Shown here piece after piece: positions 25,413-34,379 of a stretch of DNA of 64,000 nucleotides. The first letter of the stretch is position 1; each line of letters opens with the position of its first letter. This DNA is from Thalassolituus maritimus. GTDB lineage: Bacteria; Pseudomonadota; Gammaproteobacteria; Pseudomonadales; Oceanobacteraceae. Location of the stretch: NCBI GenBank assembly GCA_913019975.1, contig CAJWBH010000001.1, forward strand, positions 1-64,000, given 5' to 3'. A model generated the notes under the pieces. It saw only the letters and a list, made by a program, of their open reading frames with translations, did no database searches and had not been told where the DNA came from. Both the position numbers and the translations under genes were made by a program.

Positions 25413-26171
25413 ATGTTGAGTCGGATTGTAGTTTCTCTGGCTTTTATGCTGGGAATGTCGTTCTCTGCGGTCGCAGAAGAAAAGGTCGTACGACTCGCTT
25501 CTCTGGAATGGGCGCCATACACCAGTAAGACACTCAAGAATCAAGGGGCGACTACAGAAGTAGTGCGTCGTGCCTTTGCAGCCATGGGATATGAGCTTCA
25601 GGTAATTTTTTACCCATGGGAGAGAGCCGTCAAAATGGGCAGCGATGGCAGTTACGGCCTGGATGGTTTCTTCCCGGAGTATTATCGTGAAGACGTCAAT
25701 GAGGGCATCGTGTTTTCGGATCCGGTTGGATACGGGCCTCTTGGCCTTGCAGAGAGGGTTGATATGGTAGTCGACTGGAAAAAGCTCGAGGATCTGACGC
25801 CATACACCATAGGCACCGTTCAGGGGTATGCCAATACCATAGAGTTTGATGAACTGGTTATTGAACAGACCCTGAATGTCAGTGAAGCTATGACAGATGT
25901 TACCAATCTGATGAAACTCGTTTACGGCCGGGTTGATCTCTCGGTTATTGATCAACACGTATTCGCTTATTTACTGGCAACGAATCCGGAACTCAATGCA
26001 GTACAGGATCAGTTGTTGTTTCATCAAACGCTGCTGGAGATAAAGTCTCTCTACGTCTGTTTCAACGAGGGCAGCGCTGACCTTGCTGAAATCCTTAATC
26101 AAGGGCTCGCCAAAATTGACATACGAGCCACGCAGGACGAGATATTCTCTAACTATTACCCTAATCAATAG
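25413..26171 (+). CDS. Periplasmic solute-binding protein (SBP_bac_3 type)
   Basis: A 252-residue exported protein. ATG 25413, 8 bases after an aggacaggg site, gives a normal signal peptide (MLSRIVVSLAFMLGMSFSAVAEE, split by cleavage after AVA). The mature part (VVRLASLEWAPYTSKTLKNQG) is the family 3 fold of amino-acid binding proteins, often found in Pseudomonas relatives as orphan proteins without a transporter. No permease or ATPase follows, so it may be an orphan sensor-type binding protein. Ligand unknown. Confidence 0.75.
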   Translation: MLSRIVVSLAFMLGMSFSAVAEEKVVRLASLEWAPYTSKTLKNQGATTEVVRRAFAAMGYELQVIFYPWERAVKMGSDGSYGLDGFFPEYYREDVNEGIVFSDPVGYGPLGLAERVDMVVDWKKLEDLTPYTIGTVQGYANTIEFDELVIEQTLNVSEAMTDVTNLMKLVYGRVDLSVIDQHVFAYLLATNPELNAVQDQLLFHQTLLEIKSLYVCFNEGSADLAEILNQGLAKIDIRATQDEIFSNYYPNQ

Positions 26172-26240
26172 TTCTCTTTTTTTCATTCTTCAGATGAATA
26201 GTGTACCCTTCGCGACTATGTCCTATTGCGTTGCATTGCT

Positions 26241-27176
26241 ATGAATCTTGATCGTATTGACCTCAATCTTCTCGTTTATCTTGATGTATTGCTTCGCGAA
26301 GGCAGCGTAACCAAAGCTGCTCAACAGCTGGGCATTACCCAGCCCGCTATGAGTAATGGATTACGTCGACTGAGAGACCTGTTTGGCGATCCTCTGCTGG
26401 TGCGAACTTCTGATGGTATGACAGCAACAGAGCGTGCTCAGGAGCTACAGCCAGTAATCCGTAAAGCCTTGGGCGAGCTACAGATGGCGCTGCAACCTCA
26501 AGAGGAATTCGACGCAAGAATCAGCCATCGCGTTTTCCGGATTATGGTGAGTGACTACGCTGAATCTACGTTGGTGCCGGAGTTGGTGAAGCGTCTGCGC
26601 AGTGATGCCCCCGATGTTATTCTCGATGTACTCACCCCTTCTGATGTGACGTTTAAAGATGTCGAAGCAGGTAAAGTCGATATGGCAATTAACCGCTTTG
26701 ATGAGATGCCTCAATCCTTTCACCAGATGGCGCTCTGGCAGGATGACTTCGTCTGTCTGGTGAATCCAGACCATCCCAATGTTGACCGATTTGATCTGGA
26801 CGCGTACCTGGCGAGTAAGCATATCTGGGTAAGTAAAACTGGTATGGGCGCAGGTGTCGGTATCGATCCGGAAAAGGTCGTGCGCCTGGGTTGGGTAGAC
26901 AATGCATTATCTAAGTTGGGGCATAAACGAAAAATATCTGTATTTACCCGTCATTATCAGATGCCAGCGTTACTCGCGCTCAACAATGACCTGGTTGCTA
27001 CTTTGCCTCGGAAGGTAGCCGATATGCAGGCAGAGTCAGCATCTCTGCAGGTGAAAGAGCCTCCGTTTAAGATTCCTCCGTTCGAGCTCAAGATGGCATG
27101 GTCCCCCTTGCTACAGCATCATCAGGCGCATCGTTGGTTACGGCGTACGATCGTTGATGTGGCGCAGTACTGTTAA
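26241..27176 (+). CDS. LysR-family transcriptional regulator
   Basis: A 311-residue LysR regulator. The N-terminal winged helix is MNLDRIDLNLLVYLDVLLRE then GSVTKAAQQLGITQPAMSNGLRRLRD, followed by the two-lobed effector domain. The wording DLNLLVYLDVLL and the HRVFRIMVSDYAESTLVPEL segment resemble the NahR/LinR-like branch that responds to aromatic compounds. ATG 26241 fits homologs, though no ribosome binding site is strong. Target genes are not evident: the preceding binding protein gene reads the same way. Confidence 0.87.
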   Translation: MNLDRIDLNLLVYLDVLLREGSVTKAAQQLGITQPAMSNGLRRLRDLFGDPLLVRTSDGMTATERAQELQPVIRKALGELQMALQPQEEFDARISHRVFRIMVSDYAESTLVPELVKRLRSDAPDVILDVLTPSDVTFKDVEAGKVDMAINRFDEMPQSFHQMALWQDDFVCLVNPDHPNVDRFDLDAYLASKHIWVSKTGMGAGVGIDPEKVVRLGWVDNALSKLGHKRKISVFTRHYQMPALLALNNDLVATLPRKVADMQAESASLQVKEPPFKIPPFELKMAWSPLLQHHQAHRWLRRTIVDVAQYC

Positions 27177-27244
27177 TTTGCTCATCTTACTTGTTAAGTG
27201 CTATTAGCCTGCTTTTGGCGAATTGTCCGGATTTGTCACGCTGC

Positions 27245-27258
27245 TTGATTCACATCAA
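27245..27258 (+). promoter_or_regulatory. Perfect FNR/Anr box upstream of hemerythrin
   Basis: TTGATTCACATCAA matches TTGAT-N4-ATCAA exactly. A -10-like CACAAT at 27280-27285 would put the transcript start near 27292, so the box is centred about 41 bases upstream, the class II activator position for FNR/Anr. It implies induction of the hemerythrin gene at low oxygen. Confidence 0.82.
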
Positions 27259-27324
27259 GCCAATGCCCTCCAATTAGGACACAATAGAGCCTGTTGATAA
27301 GGGTATTAATTCGGGGGGGCAGTT

Positions 27325-27753
27325 ATGTCCATGATGTTCTGGGATTACCCGCAGTTGTCTGTTCAGTTTATGAATCGTGAACACGAGACCTTTGTGGGAC
27401 TCATGAATGATGCAGAACAAGCGCTTACGATGGGCACCTTCTCGATTCAGCACTTCAAACGGCTAGTTCAGCATTGCCAGGAGCATTTTGCACACGAAGA
27501 GCGTGAAATGCAGAGGACGCACTTTCCAGGTTTCGAATTACACAAGAAACAGCACGATCGTGTGTTGCTGGAGATGACTGAGCTTCTCAAGGGATATGTC
27601 GCGGCTCAGGACATTGAGCCATTGCTCAGGTACCTGCAGGACATATTACCTGAATGGTTTACTCAGCACATTCACACACTGGATCAGGTGACGGCGCAAT
27701 ACCTCACTGCCGCCTATGCCAAATCAAACCGTCGGGCTAAATTGATCGGTTAA
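27325..27753 (+). CDS. Bacteriohemerythrin
   Basis: A 142-residue four-helix protein with the diiron ligand pattern of hemerythrins: NREHE near residue 18, QEHFAHEEREM near residue 50, HKKQHD near residue 71 and HIHTLD near residue 113. It binds oxygen reversibly and may store or deliver it, or support sensing. A perfect FNR/Anr box upstream suits a role at low oxygen. The end overlaps the convergent mutarotase gene by 17 bases. It is a stand-alone domain, not fused to a chemoreceptor. Confidence 0.9.
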   Translation: MSMMFWDYPQLSVQFMNREHETFVGLMNDAEQALTMGTFSIQHFKRLVQHCQEHFAHEEREMQRTHFPGFELHKKQHDRVLLEMTELLKGYVAAQDIEPLLRYLQDILPEWFTQHIHTLDQVTAQYLTAAYAKSNRRAKLIG

Positions 27754-28651
27754 CCAGGGTCATGCGCAAAGTATGGCTTTCGCCAGGCTCAAGCGATACT
27801 GCGGCGTCCATAACATCCGCGGACTCAACGCAGAACATGTTTTTCCAGGCGTCATTCTCAAACTGACTCAGGCGTGCTCCTTTATCAATCCACGGGTTCC
27901 AGACAATCGCAGTGCGGTTATTTCCGCTTAAAATCATGGTTGAGCCGGGAGATTTCAGGGTGAGATCGCGGCTCACCGCGTAAATCCGGTCGGTTTCTTC
28001 GACGAATGCAACAGGTCCGTTCTGCGTTTTGGTTACCCAGCCATCGAGGGCATCGATATATGACTCATCTTCAAGTCCGGCGATGCTGGTCTGGTTAATA
28101 TCGGTCGTAGGGAAATAGGTATGCAAGGCCTGAGAGACTGTGACCTTTTTCTGCCTGGCAGTTGTTGTGAGAGCCAGTGTCAGCGCGGAAGCCGACATGG
28201 TTATCTCAAGTTTAAGTGAGGCCTCGCCGTTCCAGGCTGGGTGTGCGGGATTCTCAAGAGACAGGCTGAGTACAATGTCTGAGTCAGATTCAGCGACAGA
28301 GGTCAAGCTCCAGTCCTGAGAGCGGGCGAAGCCGTGTGCTGGTGCATTGTCACCGGTGATATGTGCTGCCACAGATGACGGATTCTTAGCAGCATCACCG
28401 AACCAGGGCCAGCAGATGGGGATTCCACCACGCAGAGAGGTGCCGGTTTTATATTCTGCAGCCTCGCTTAGCCAGAGCCACTCTTCGCTCTGGACGGCAA
28501 AGCGCAGCAGCTGTGCGCCTTGTATCGCCAGATCTGCACTGAAGTCGGTATGGCGAACCAGGATCACTGGCAGAGCATCGCGCATTTCTACCGACAGGTA
28601 TTGAGTATCGCTCAGTTGCTCGCGCAGTGCGTTATACTTCTGCAGAGTCAT
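27737..28651 (-). CDS. D-hexose-6-phosphate mutarotase (YeaD-like)
   Basis: A 304-residue aldose-1-epimerase fold protein. Conserved segments are SLRGGIPICWPWFGD near residue 85, PAHGFARSQDW near residue 115, SQALHTYF near residue 185 and the Glu-containing C-terminal VESADVMD. The wording is that of YeaD-type hexose-6-phosphate mutarotases. ATG 28651 is used, since the frame upstream (39 more residues) lacks similarity. It interconverts alpha and beta sugar phosphates in the cytoplasm. Confidence 0.87.
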   Translation of the reverse strand: MTLQKYNALREQLSDTQYLSVEMRDALPVILVRHTDFSADLAIQGAQLLRFAVQSEEWLWLSEAAEYKTGTSLRGGIPICWPWFGDAAKNPSSVAAHITGDNAPAHGFARSQDWSLTSVAESDSDIVLSLSLENPAHPAWNGEASLKLEITMSASALTLALTTTARQKKVTVSQALHTYFPTTDINQTSIAGLEDESYIDALDGWVTKTQNGPVAFVEETDRIYAVSRDLTLKSPGSTMILSGNNRTAIVWNPWIDKGARLSQFENDAWKNMFCVESADVMDAAVSLEPGESHTLRMTLVNRSI

Positions 28652-28712
28652 AAGGCAGTTCCGAATCTGGGAATTTACGTCGATGATGACACAGTGCTGG
28701 TGGGATAAATAG

Positions 28713-29192
28713 TTGAATAAACAATTACTTAAAGACGCGTTACTGAGATCACTCGACGAAGAGATCAATGCCGCATTAGCGGCCGCAGGTGAGGCACATG
28801 CAACGGCCTCGCATGGCGAAAATAAGCCCGAGAACCAGTACGATACTCTGGCGCTGGAGGCGGCTTATCTCGCCCATGGGCAGTCTGAGAGAATTCTCCA
28901 ACTGCAACAGGCCAGAATAAACCTGAGCCGCTGGGTCGCTCCGGATTTCAGTGAGTATGACTCGGTGCGGATGGGCGCCTGTGTGGCACTGCTTTCTGAA
29001 AACGACGAGGAAAGAAACATATTTATTGCTCCTGTTGGTGGCCGGGAACTGGAATTTGAAGGTCAGAAGATACTGGTGGTTAATCAGGAAGCACCAATAA
29101 CCCGGCGCCTGAGTGGCTTGCAGATCGGCGATGAAGTGGAGCTGACTCTGGGGGGGCGCAGCAGCCTCTGGGAACTGCTCGCTATTCATTAA
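28713..29192 (+). CDS. GreA/GreB C-terminal domain family protein
   Basis: A 159-residue protein starting at TTG. Residues 1-75 are helical and charged, and the last 85 (VRMGACVALLSENDEERNIF, then APITRRLSGLQIGDEVELTL) form the FKBP-like C-terminal domain of GreA/GreB, Rnk and related proteins that bind RNA polymerase. The N-terminal coiled coil is shorter than in GreA and I do not see the acidic tip needed for transcript cleavage, so it is probably a regulator rather than a true Gre factor. Divergent from the mutarotase gene. Confidence 0.65.
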   Translation: MNKQLLKDALLRSLDEEINAALAAAGEAHATASHGENKPENQYDTLALEAAYLAHGQSERILQLQQARINLSRWVAPDFSEYDSVRMGACVALLSENDEERNIFIAPVGGRELEFEGQKILVVNQEAPITRRLSGLQIGDEVELTLGGRSSLWELLAIH

Positions 29193-29384
29193 TTTCCCTT
29201 TCTTTTGGGGTGGTCGCAGCACGCCACTAAAAATAGTATGTCGCATTATTGGTGGTCAATGCAGGTCAATTGTCGTGTCTCACCTATTGAGTGGCTGAGC
29301 CAGAGCAGAGTGTCATAGACCTGTTATTCGCCGCTGTCATATATCTGCTCTTTGACTTATAGAAGAGCAGCTAAGGACAGTCCA

Positions 29385-30200
29385 ATGCGAGCGATCTCAC
29401 CGTATAACACCAAACTCGACAAACATAATGCTTACTGGATGGCGCGTATTGCTGAGGCAGTATACGAGTGCACTTCTGATTGTGATCAACTGCCTAATGA
29501 AGCCACGATTCTGGCTGGGCTTAAGCAAGATGATGACGGCTTTCGCTCTGTTATGGGAGTTGATAAGAACTCGGCGCAAGCTGCTCTCGTCGAACACGAC
29601 GATTATCTGTGTATGGCGTTTCGCGGCACAAACGAATTAGCTGATTGGCTTGATAACCTTAATGCGTTTTCTACACCGCAGCTCTTTGGCGAATTTCATC
29701 GTGGTTTCTGGTTGTGTTGCGAAGATGTCTGGGCGCCTATGTTTGCGCGTTGTCTTGAGCTACAGAGTGAGAAAAAGCGCCCTGTTTTTCTGACTGGGCA
29801 TAGCCTCGGGGGAGCCATGGCGACGATTGCTGCCGCGCACTTTGTGCAGATGGACAAACCCTTCACCAGTGTTTATACCTTTGGCCAGCCGCGGGCGATG
29901 ACACGAGAGACTGCTCAGATATTTAATATGGAGTGCAAGTCGCGTTTTTTCAGATTCCACAACAACAACGATATCGTGACACGCGTGCCTGCCCGGGTGA
30001 TGGGCTACAGCCATATTGGCAGTTATCTTTATATTTCTGAAGAAAAAGAAATTTATCGCGAATCAGGTTTCTGGTTTCGTTTTCTTGATTATGTCGATGG
30101 CGCTCTCAGCGATCTGCGTGAAGCTGGCATTGACGGAATCAAAGATCATGATATGGGCGAATATCTCCAGGCCATTGAAGCCTGGGATATTCGCGACTAA
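29385..30200 (+). CDS. Class 3 lipase family protein
   Basis: A 271-residue alpha/beta hydrolase with the lipase class 3 nucleophile elbow FLTGHSLGGAMATI near residue 140, then VYTFGQPRAM and HNNNDIVTRVP with the acid residue, and a His in YSHIGSYLY. No signal peptide is visible, so it may act in the cytoplasm or be exported by another route. ATG 29385 is preceded by aagga. A 7-base hairpin (ctgctct at 29345-29351, agagcag at 29364-29370) lies just before the ribosome binding site. Confidence 0.82.
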   Translation: MRAISPYNTKLDKHNAYWMARIAEAVYECTSDCDQLPNEATILAGLKQDDDGFRSVMGVDKNSAQAALVEHDDYLCMAFRGTNELADWLDNLNAFSTPQLFGEFHRGFWLCCEDVWAPMFARCLELQSEKKRPVFLTGHSLGGAMATIAAAHFVQMDKPFTSVYTFGQPRAMTRETAQIFNMECKSRFFRFHNNNDIVTRVPARVMGYSHIGSYLYISEEKEIYRESGFWFRFLDYVDGALSDLREAGIDGIKDHDMGEYLQAIEAWDIRD

Positions 30201-30239
30201 GAGTGCAGTCAGCAGAAGCCACTAACTACACGTACCAGC

Positions 30240-31082
30240 TCACTCTGGCATATCTTTGCTGGAGTGACGCTCGGGGATCTGCTCTGATGCCTCACCCCAG
30301 GTTCGGTTAATTTTGCGGCCACGTTCGACCGCTGGGCGTTGAGCAATTAGTTTCGTCCAGCGTTGCAGGTGCTCGTAGGACGTGACGTCGAGAAACTTTC
30401 CAGCCTCGTACAGGTTGCCCTGAGCGAGCTCGCCATACCAGGGCCAGATAGCGATATCGGCAATCGAGTATTCATCGCCTGCCATATAAGTATTGTTGGC
30501 GAGGTGTTTGTCCAGCACATCCAGCTGGCGCTTAACTTCCATCGTGAATCGTTCAATCGGGTATTCGTATTTTTCCGGGGCGTAAGCGTAGAAATGCCCA
30601 AAACCACCGCCAAGCATCGGCGCCGCGCCCATTTGCCAGAAAAGCCAGTTAAAGCATTCGGTCCGGGCAGCATGAGCTTCCGGAATAAAGCGTCCGAATT
30701 TTTCTGCCAGGTAGCGCAGAATTGAGCCCGATTCGAAAACCCGTACCGGGGTCTCACCTGACTCGTCTATTAATGCTGGAATTTTCGAATTAGGGTTTAC
30801 TTCAACAAACCCGGAGCCGAACTGATCACCTTCGAGAATGTTCGTCAGCCAGGCATCGTATTCGGCGCCTTTTTCGCCGGCGGCAAGCAGCTCTTCCAGC
30901 AGAATAGTCACTTTCACTCCATTAGGTGTAGCCAGTGAATAAAGCTGTAGAGGGTGTTCGCCTTTGCTCAAAACCTTATCGTGAGTTGCACCAGAAACAG
31001 GGCGATTAATATTTGCGAACTGACCGCCGTTGCCTGGTTTCCAGGTCCAGACCTCGGGGGGCGTGTAGGTAGTGTCACTCAT
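30240..31082 (-). CDS. yghU: Glutathione S-transferase-like disulfide-bond oxidoreductase YghU
   Basis: A 280-residue Nu-class GST, close to the 288 residues of E. coli YghU. It has the typical long N-terminal extension (WTWKPGNGGQFANINRPVSGATHDK) before the thioredoxin-fold domain (LYSLATPNGVKVTILLEEL, with the Thr-Pro-Asn site), then NPNSKIPALID (cis-Pro) and a helical domain with YSIADIAIWPW. These enzymes bind two glutathiones and reduce disulfide bonds. Single gene on the minus strand. Confidence 0.9.
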   Translation of the reverse strand: MSDTTYTPPEVWTWKPGNGGQFANINRPVSGATHDKVLSKGEHPLQLYSLATPNGVKVTILLEELLAAGEKGAEYDAWLTNILEGDQFGSGFVEVNPNSKIPALIDESGETPVRVFESGSILRYLAEKFGRFIPEAHAARTECFNWLFWQMGAAPMLGGGFGHFYAYAPEKYEYPIERFTMEVKRQLDVLDKHLANNTYMAGDEYSIADIAIWPWYGELAQGNLYEAGKFLDVTSYEHLQRWTKLIAQRPAVERGRKINRTWGEASEQIPERHSSKDMPE

Positions 31083-31199
31083 TGACCGGCTCCTGTTAGT
31101 AAATAATTTATTTCATACTAACGGGAAGACAGTGTGCTTAAAGGTGAGTTTCTGAGACAGTCTGTCTAATTAGGCGTTTAACCGGTTGTTTCCTGAGTA

Positions 31200-31556
31200 T
31201 CAGTAACGGAACTGAATCCAGCTTTCAACAACGGCTTTTAAGTCTTCCAGGCCGCATCCTGACGTCAGCTCCATTGTGCTGAGCCCTGCGTCTTCATCCA
31301 GGTCGTCGTCACTGTCCGCGGTAAGGCGGGTGACATTGACTTCACCCTCGCTGAACATAACCTCAAATTTTGGCGTGGCCAGAAGCTTTTCGTTAAAGGT
31401 GCCACTTTCGAGATCATTAATCAGATCGAGCAGGGCAAACGTCATGTCCCGTTTGGGAATGATGTCGGTGTTCAGCCACAGGGCAGTGACTTCCTGCCCC
31501 ATGTCGAGACGAACAACCAGTTCGCCTGATTCGTCGTAACAGAACTCGTGATCCAT
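31200..31556 (-). CDS. yacL: YacL family protein (UPF0231)
   Basis: A 118-residue protein whose opening [20 protein letters not shown] and acidic middle (DSDDDLDEDAG) match YacL, a small conserved gammaproteobacterial protein of unknown function; the C-terminus with CGLEDLKAVVESW fits too. Its ATG overlaps the rnt stop codon by one base, so it is translated with rnt. Confidence 0.8.
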   Translation of the reverse strand: MDHEFCYDESGELVVRLDMGQEVTALWLNTDIIPKRDMTFALLDLINDLESGTFNEKLLATPKFEVMFSEGEVNVTRLTADSDDDLDEDAGLSTMELTSGCGLEDLKAVVESWIQFRY

Positions 31557-32206
31557 CAGGCGTCGTCTTCTGCTAATGGCCAGCCGCCAAGGTCTTTGTA
31601 GCGGTTAACGATGTAGCAGAACAGTTCAGCGGTTTTGAAGGTATCGTACGCCGCGCTGTGAGCTTCGTTGTTGTCGAACTCAATACCGGCGACCTTGCAG
31701 GATTTAGCCAGTACCGTCTGCCCCAACGCGATCGCTGCAATAGACGCAGTATCGAACGACGAGAATGGGTGAAACGGATCACGCTTGATGTCGTTGCGAT
31801 CTATCGCTGCACGCAGAAAGCCGTGATCAAAGTGCGCGTTATGTCCCACCAGTACCGCTCGGTTACAGCCATAGTGCTTTATTTCACGACGTACGGTCTG
31901 CAGCATGGGCGTGAGTGCATCAATTTCAAATTCAGCATCCCGTTCTGGATCGAATGGATCAATACCGGTGAAATCGAGCGCTTCCTGTTCGAGGTTTGCG
32001 CCATCGAATGGGTGAATATTTGCACTCAGCGTTTCGTTCGGGTGCAGATAGCCATCGTCATCCATTTTCAGGGTAACCATAGCGATTTCGAGAAGGGCGT
32101 CGCTGTCGGCATTAAAACCACCGGTTTCCACATCGACTACCACGGGTAAAAACCCGCGGAAGCGTTGTGCCATCAACGACTTTTCCTGTTTCTCTTCAAT
32201 TGTCAT
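31556..32206 (-). CDS. rnt: Ribonuclease T
   Basis: A 216-residue DEDD exonuclease that trims the 3' ends of tRNA and other stable RNAs. Exo motifs: [10 protein letters not shown] (Exo I), [14 protein letters not shown] (Exo II) and [16 protein letters not shown] (Exo III, DEDDh type). ATG 32206 with aagga 5 bases before it is the start; an in-frame ATG-like start further upstream would overlap pyrC. It lies 22 bases behind pyrC and overlaps yacL, forming a pyrC-rnt-yacL unit, as in Pseudomonas-like gene order. Confidence 0.93.
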   Translation of the reverse strand: MTIEEKQEKSLMAQRFRGFLPVVVDVETGGFNADSDALLEIAMVTLKMDDDGYLHPNETLSANIHPFDGANLEQEALDFTGIDPFDPERDAEFEIDALTPMLQTVRREIKHYGCNRAVLVGHNAHFDHGFLRAAIDRNDIKRDPFHPFSSFDTASIAAIALGQTVLAKSCKVAGIEFDNNEAHSAAYDTFKTAELFCYIVNRYKDLGGWPLAEDDA

Positions 32207-32228
32207 GTCGGTCCTTAGTTGTCCGGTG

Positions 32229-33266
32229 TCAGTAGTCGATTTTCCAGCGCAGGGTTTCGCCTGCACGAAGTGGAACGATGACATCGTCACCGAAAGGCAA
32301 CTCATGTGGAGCCTGCCAGTCCTTTTTAATCAATGTAATTTCATCGGAGTTGCGTGGCAATCCATAAAAGTCGGGACCATAGTGGCTGGCGAAACCTTCA
32401 AGTTTATCCAGAGCGCCAAGGTCGTCGAAGATTTCTGCGTAGAGTTCGATCGCAGCATAGGCGGTGTAGCAACCCGCGCAGCCACAGGCACTTTCTTTTG
32501 CGCCCTTAGCGTGAGGCGCACTGTCCGTGCCCAGGAAAAATTTGCTGCTGCCACTGACGACGGCATCCTGCAATGCCTGCTGGTGGATGTTGCGTTTCAG
32601 AATAGGCAGGCAGTAGTAGTGCGGTTTGATGCCACCGACCAACATGTGATTGCGGTTATACGCCAGATGCTGAACGGTGATGGTCGCAGCAACATTGTCG
32701 CCCTGACTTTTCACAAATTCAGCAGCATCCTTTGTTGTGATGTGCTCAACGACCATATTCAGGTCAGGATTGCGACTGACGAGAGGCGACAGAATTTCAT
32801 CCAGGAAGCGCTTCTCCCGATCGAAAATATCGACGTCACTGTGTGTCACTTCACCATGCACCAGTAACTTGATGTCATGCTCGGTCAGGGCATCAGCCAG
32901 CTCGTCGAGCTTGCCCAGATCAGTAACACCGGAAGCTGAGTTCGTCGTCGCACCTGCTGGGTACAGCTTAACCGCCACGATATGGCCAGCTTCTGCAGCT
33001 TCTTTAATCATCTCCGGCGTAGTGTTGTCGGTAAGGTACAACACCATCAGAGGATCAAAATTCAGCCCCTGTGGCACCTTCGACATGATGCGCTGACGGT
33101 ACTCATGTGCTTGCTCAGCATTCATCACTGGTGGCTGCAGGTTTGGCATGATGATCGCCCGTTTCATGACCCGTGCGGTCGCCGGAACGGTGTACTGCAG
33201 GACAGGGCCATCGCGAAGGTGCAGGTGCCAGTCATCAGGGCGGGTAATTGTAAGACGATCAGTCAT
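32229..33266 (-). CDS. pyrC: Dihydroorotase, homodimeric type
   Basis: A 345-residue E. coli-type (class II) dihydroorotase. Metal ligands are seen in [10 protein letters not shown] (residue 11 on), the carboxylated Lys in [13 protein letters not shown] near residue 100, HGEV, VVEHITT and the Asp in LGTDSAPH. It closes carbamoyl aspartate to dihydroorotate in pyrimidine synthesis. It heads the pyrC-rnt-yacL unit and is divergent from motY, as in Pseudomonas. Confidence 0.95.
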   Translation of the reverse strand: MTDRLTITRPDDWHLHLRDGPVLQYTVPATARVMKRAIIMPNLQPPVMNAEQAHEYRQRIMSKVPQGLNFDPLMVLYLTDNTTPEMIKEAAEAGHIVAVKLYPAGATTNSASGVTDLGKLDELADALTEHDIKLLVHGEVTHSDVDIFDREKRFLDEILSPLVSRNPDLNMVVEHITTKDAAEFVKSQGDNVAATITVQHLAYNRNHMLVGGIKPHYYCLPILKRNIHQQALQDAVVSGSSKFFLGTDSAPHAKGAKESACGCAGCYTAYAAIELYAEIFDDLGALDKLEGFASHYGPDFYGLPRNSDEITLIKKDWQAPHELPFGDDVIVPLRAGETLRWKIDY

Positions 33267-33419
33267 GGTCTCGACCTTGTTCTAAACTTAGGTGGGAAGA
33301 TAAGAATGGCCGTTATTGTACCGGATTCCGACCGGCATTCTTAGAGCTGACATTCAACTTTTGGAGAATCGGGCCGATAACTTAACTATGAGTATGACTG
33401 ACAAGCAGGTTCAACAACG

Positions 33420-34379
33420 GTGAGACGCCTAACGAAGATGTTGCTGGCATGCGGAGCCCTGATGCTTCCGGTGTTCGCTTTGGGGCAGACGATGAAGTTC
33501 TCGGGCGGGCCGGAGGATACGCTCTGGATGCTAAGCGGCAATGTTTTTGAGTGTCGCTTTGAACAACCGATACCCGGCTACGGTACGGCTGTTTTCCGGC
33601 AACGAGCGGGTGAGGATGTAACCTTTATGCTGGAAACCCGCCGTAACCTGATGTCGACAACCCCCGCACGGGTGAGTATTGCACCACCGCCGTGGCAGCC
33701 TTCGACGCGCTCAGAGCGACTGGGGCTGGTGCCGATGCAGAAAGCATCGCCGGTTCTGGCATTGGATTTTGGCCGCTCTAATCAATTTATGCATGCCTTG
33801 CGTGAGGGGCGGATGCCCACAGTCAGCCATGAGACTTACTACGACAGTGGTCGCTTTATTCAGGTGCAGGTATCAGCGGTCGAGTTTGAGAAGGCCTTTC
33901 AGGACTACATTCTGTGTTCGTCGCAGCTATTGGATGTGAATTTCGATCAGGTGGAGCGATCGAAGGTTCTGTTCAAAAGCGGACAGGAGGCTCTGGCTCA
34001 GGACGATCTGGACAACCTCGACCGCATTATTTACTACATCAAGAATGATCCACGGATCAGTGCTGTGTATCTGGATGGTCATACCGATAACGTCGGGCGT
34101 CGCTATGATAACCGTCAAATTTCCAAGCGACGTGTCGAAGCTGTAGAGCGCTATTTTCTGGTGAAAGGTATCGCGCCTGAGATTATTACCACGCGTTTTC
34201 ATGGCAGCCGCTATCCCGTCGCTAACAATGCGACTGCTAAGGGTAGGGCAGAGAACCGCCGCGTCACCATTCGTCTCGAAATGGATAAAGATATGCCGTT
34301 GCCGGATGACCTTGTGTTCAAGTTGCCGGAGGACGCCTCGGTACTGCCTTCGATCAATCGCTCGGTCAGTGGGCGTTAG
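33420..34379 (+). CDS. motY: MotY, OmpA-family sodium-type flagellar stator protein
   Basis: A 319-residue exported protein: signal peptide LLACGALMLPVFALG, an N-terminal MotY domain (GGPEDTLWMLSGNVFECRF, RRNLMSTTPARVSIAPPPW) and a C-terminal OmpA peptidoglycan-binding domain (about 190-300, with YLDGHTDNVGRRYDNRQIS). MotY forms the T-ring around the flagellar motor in Vibrio and Pseudomonas. Start GTG 33420 is used; ATG 33438 is possible. Neighbour order with pyrC and rnt is that of Pseudomonas. Its end overlaps pbpC by 14 bases. Confidence 0.92.
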   Translation: MRRLTKMLLACGALMLPVFALGQTMKFSGGPEDTLWMLSGNVFECRFEQPIPGYGTAVFRQRAGEDVTFMLETRRNLMSTTPARVSIAPPPWQPSTRSERLGLVPMQKASPVLALDFGRSNQFMHALREGRMPTVSHETYYDSGRFIQVQVSAVEFEKAFQDYILCSSQLLDVNFDQVERSKVLFKSGQEALAQDDLDNLDRIIYYIKNDPRISAVYLDGHTDNVGRRYDNRQISKRRVEAVERYFLVKGIAPEIITTRFHGSRYPVANNATAKGRAENRRVTIRLEMDKDMPLPDDLVFKLPEDASVLPSINRSVSGR

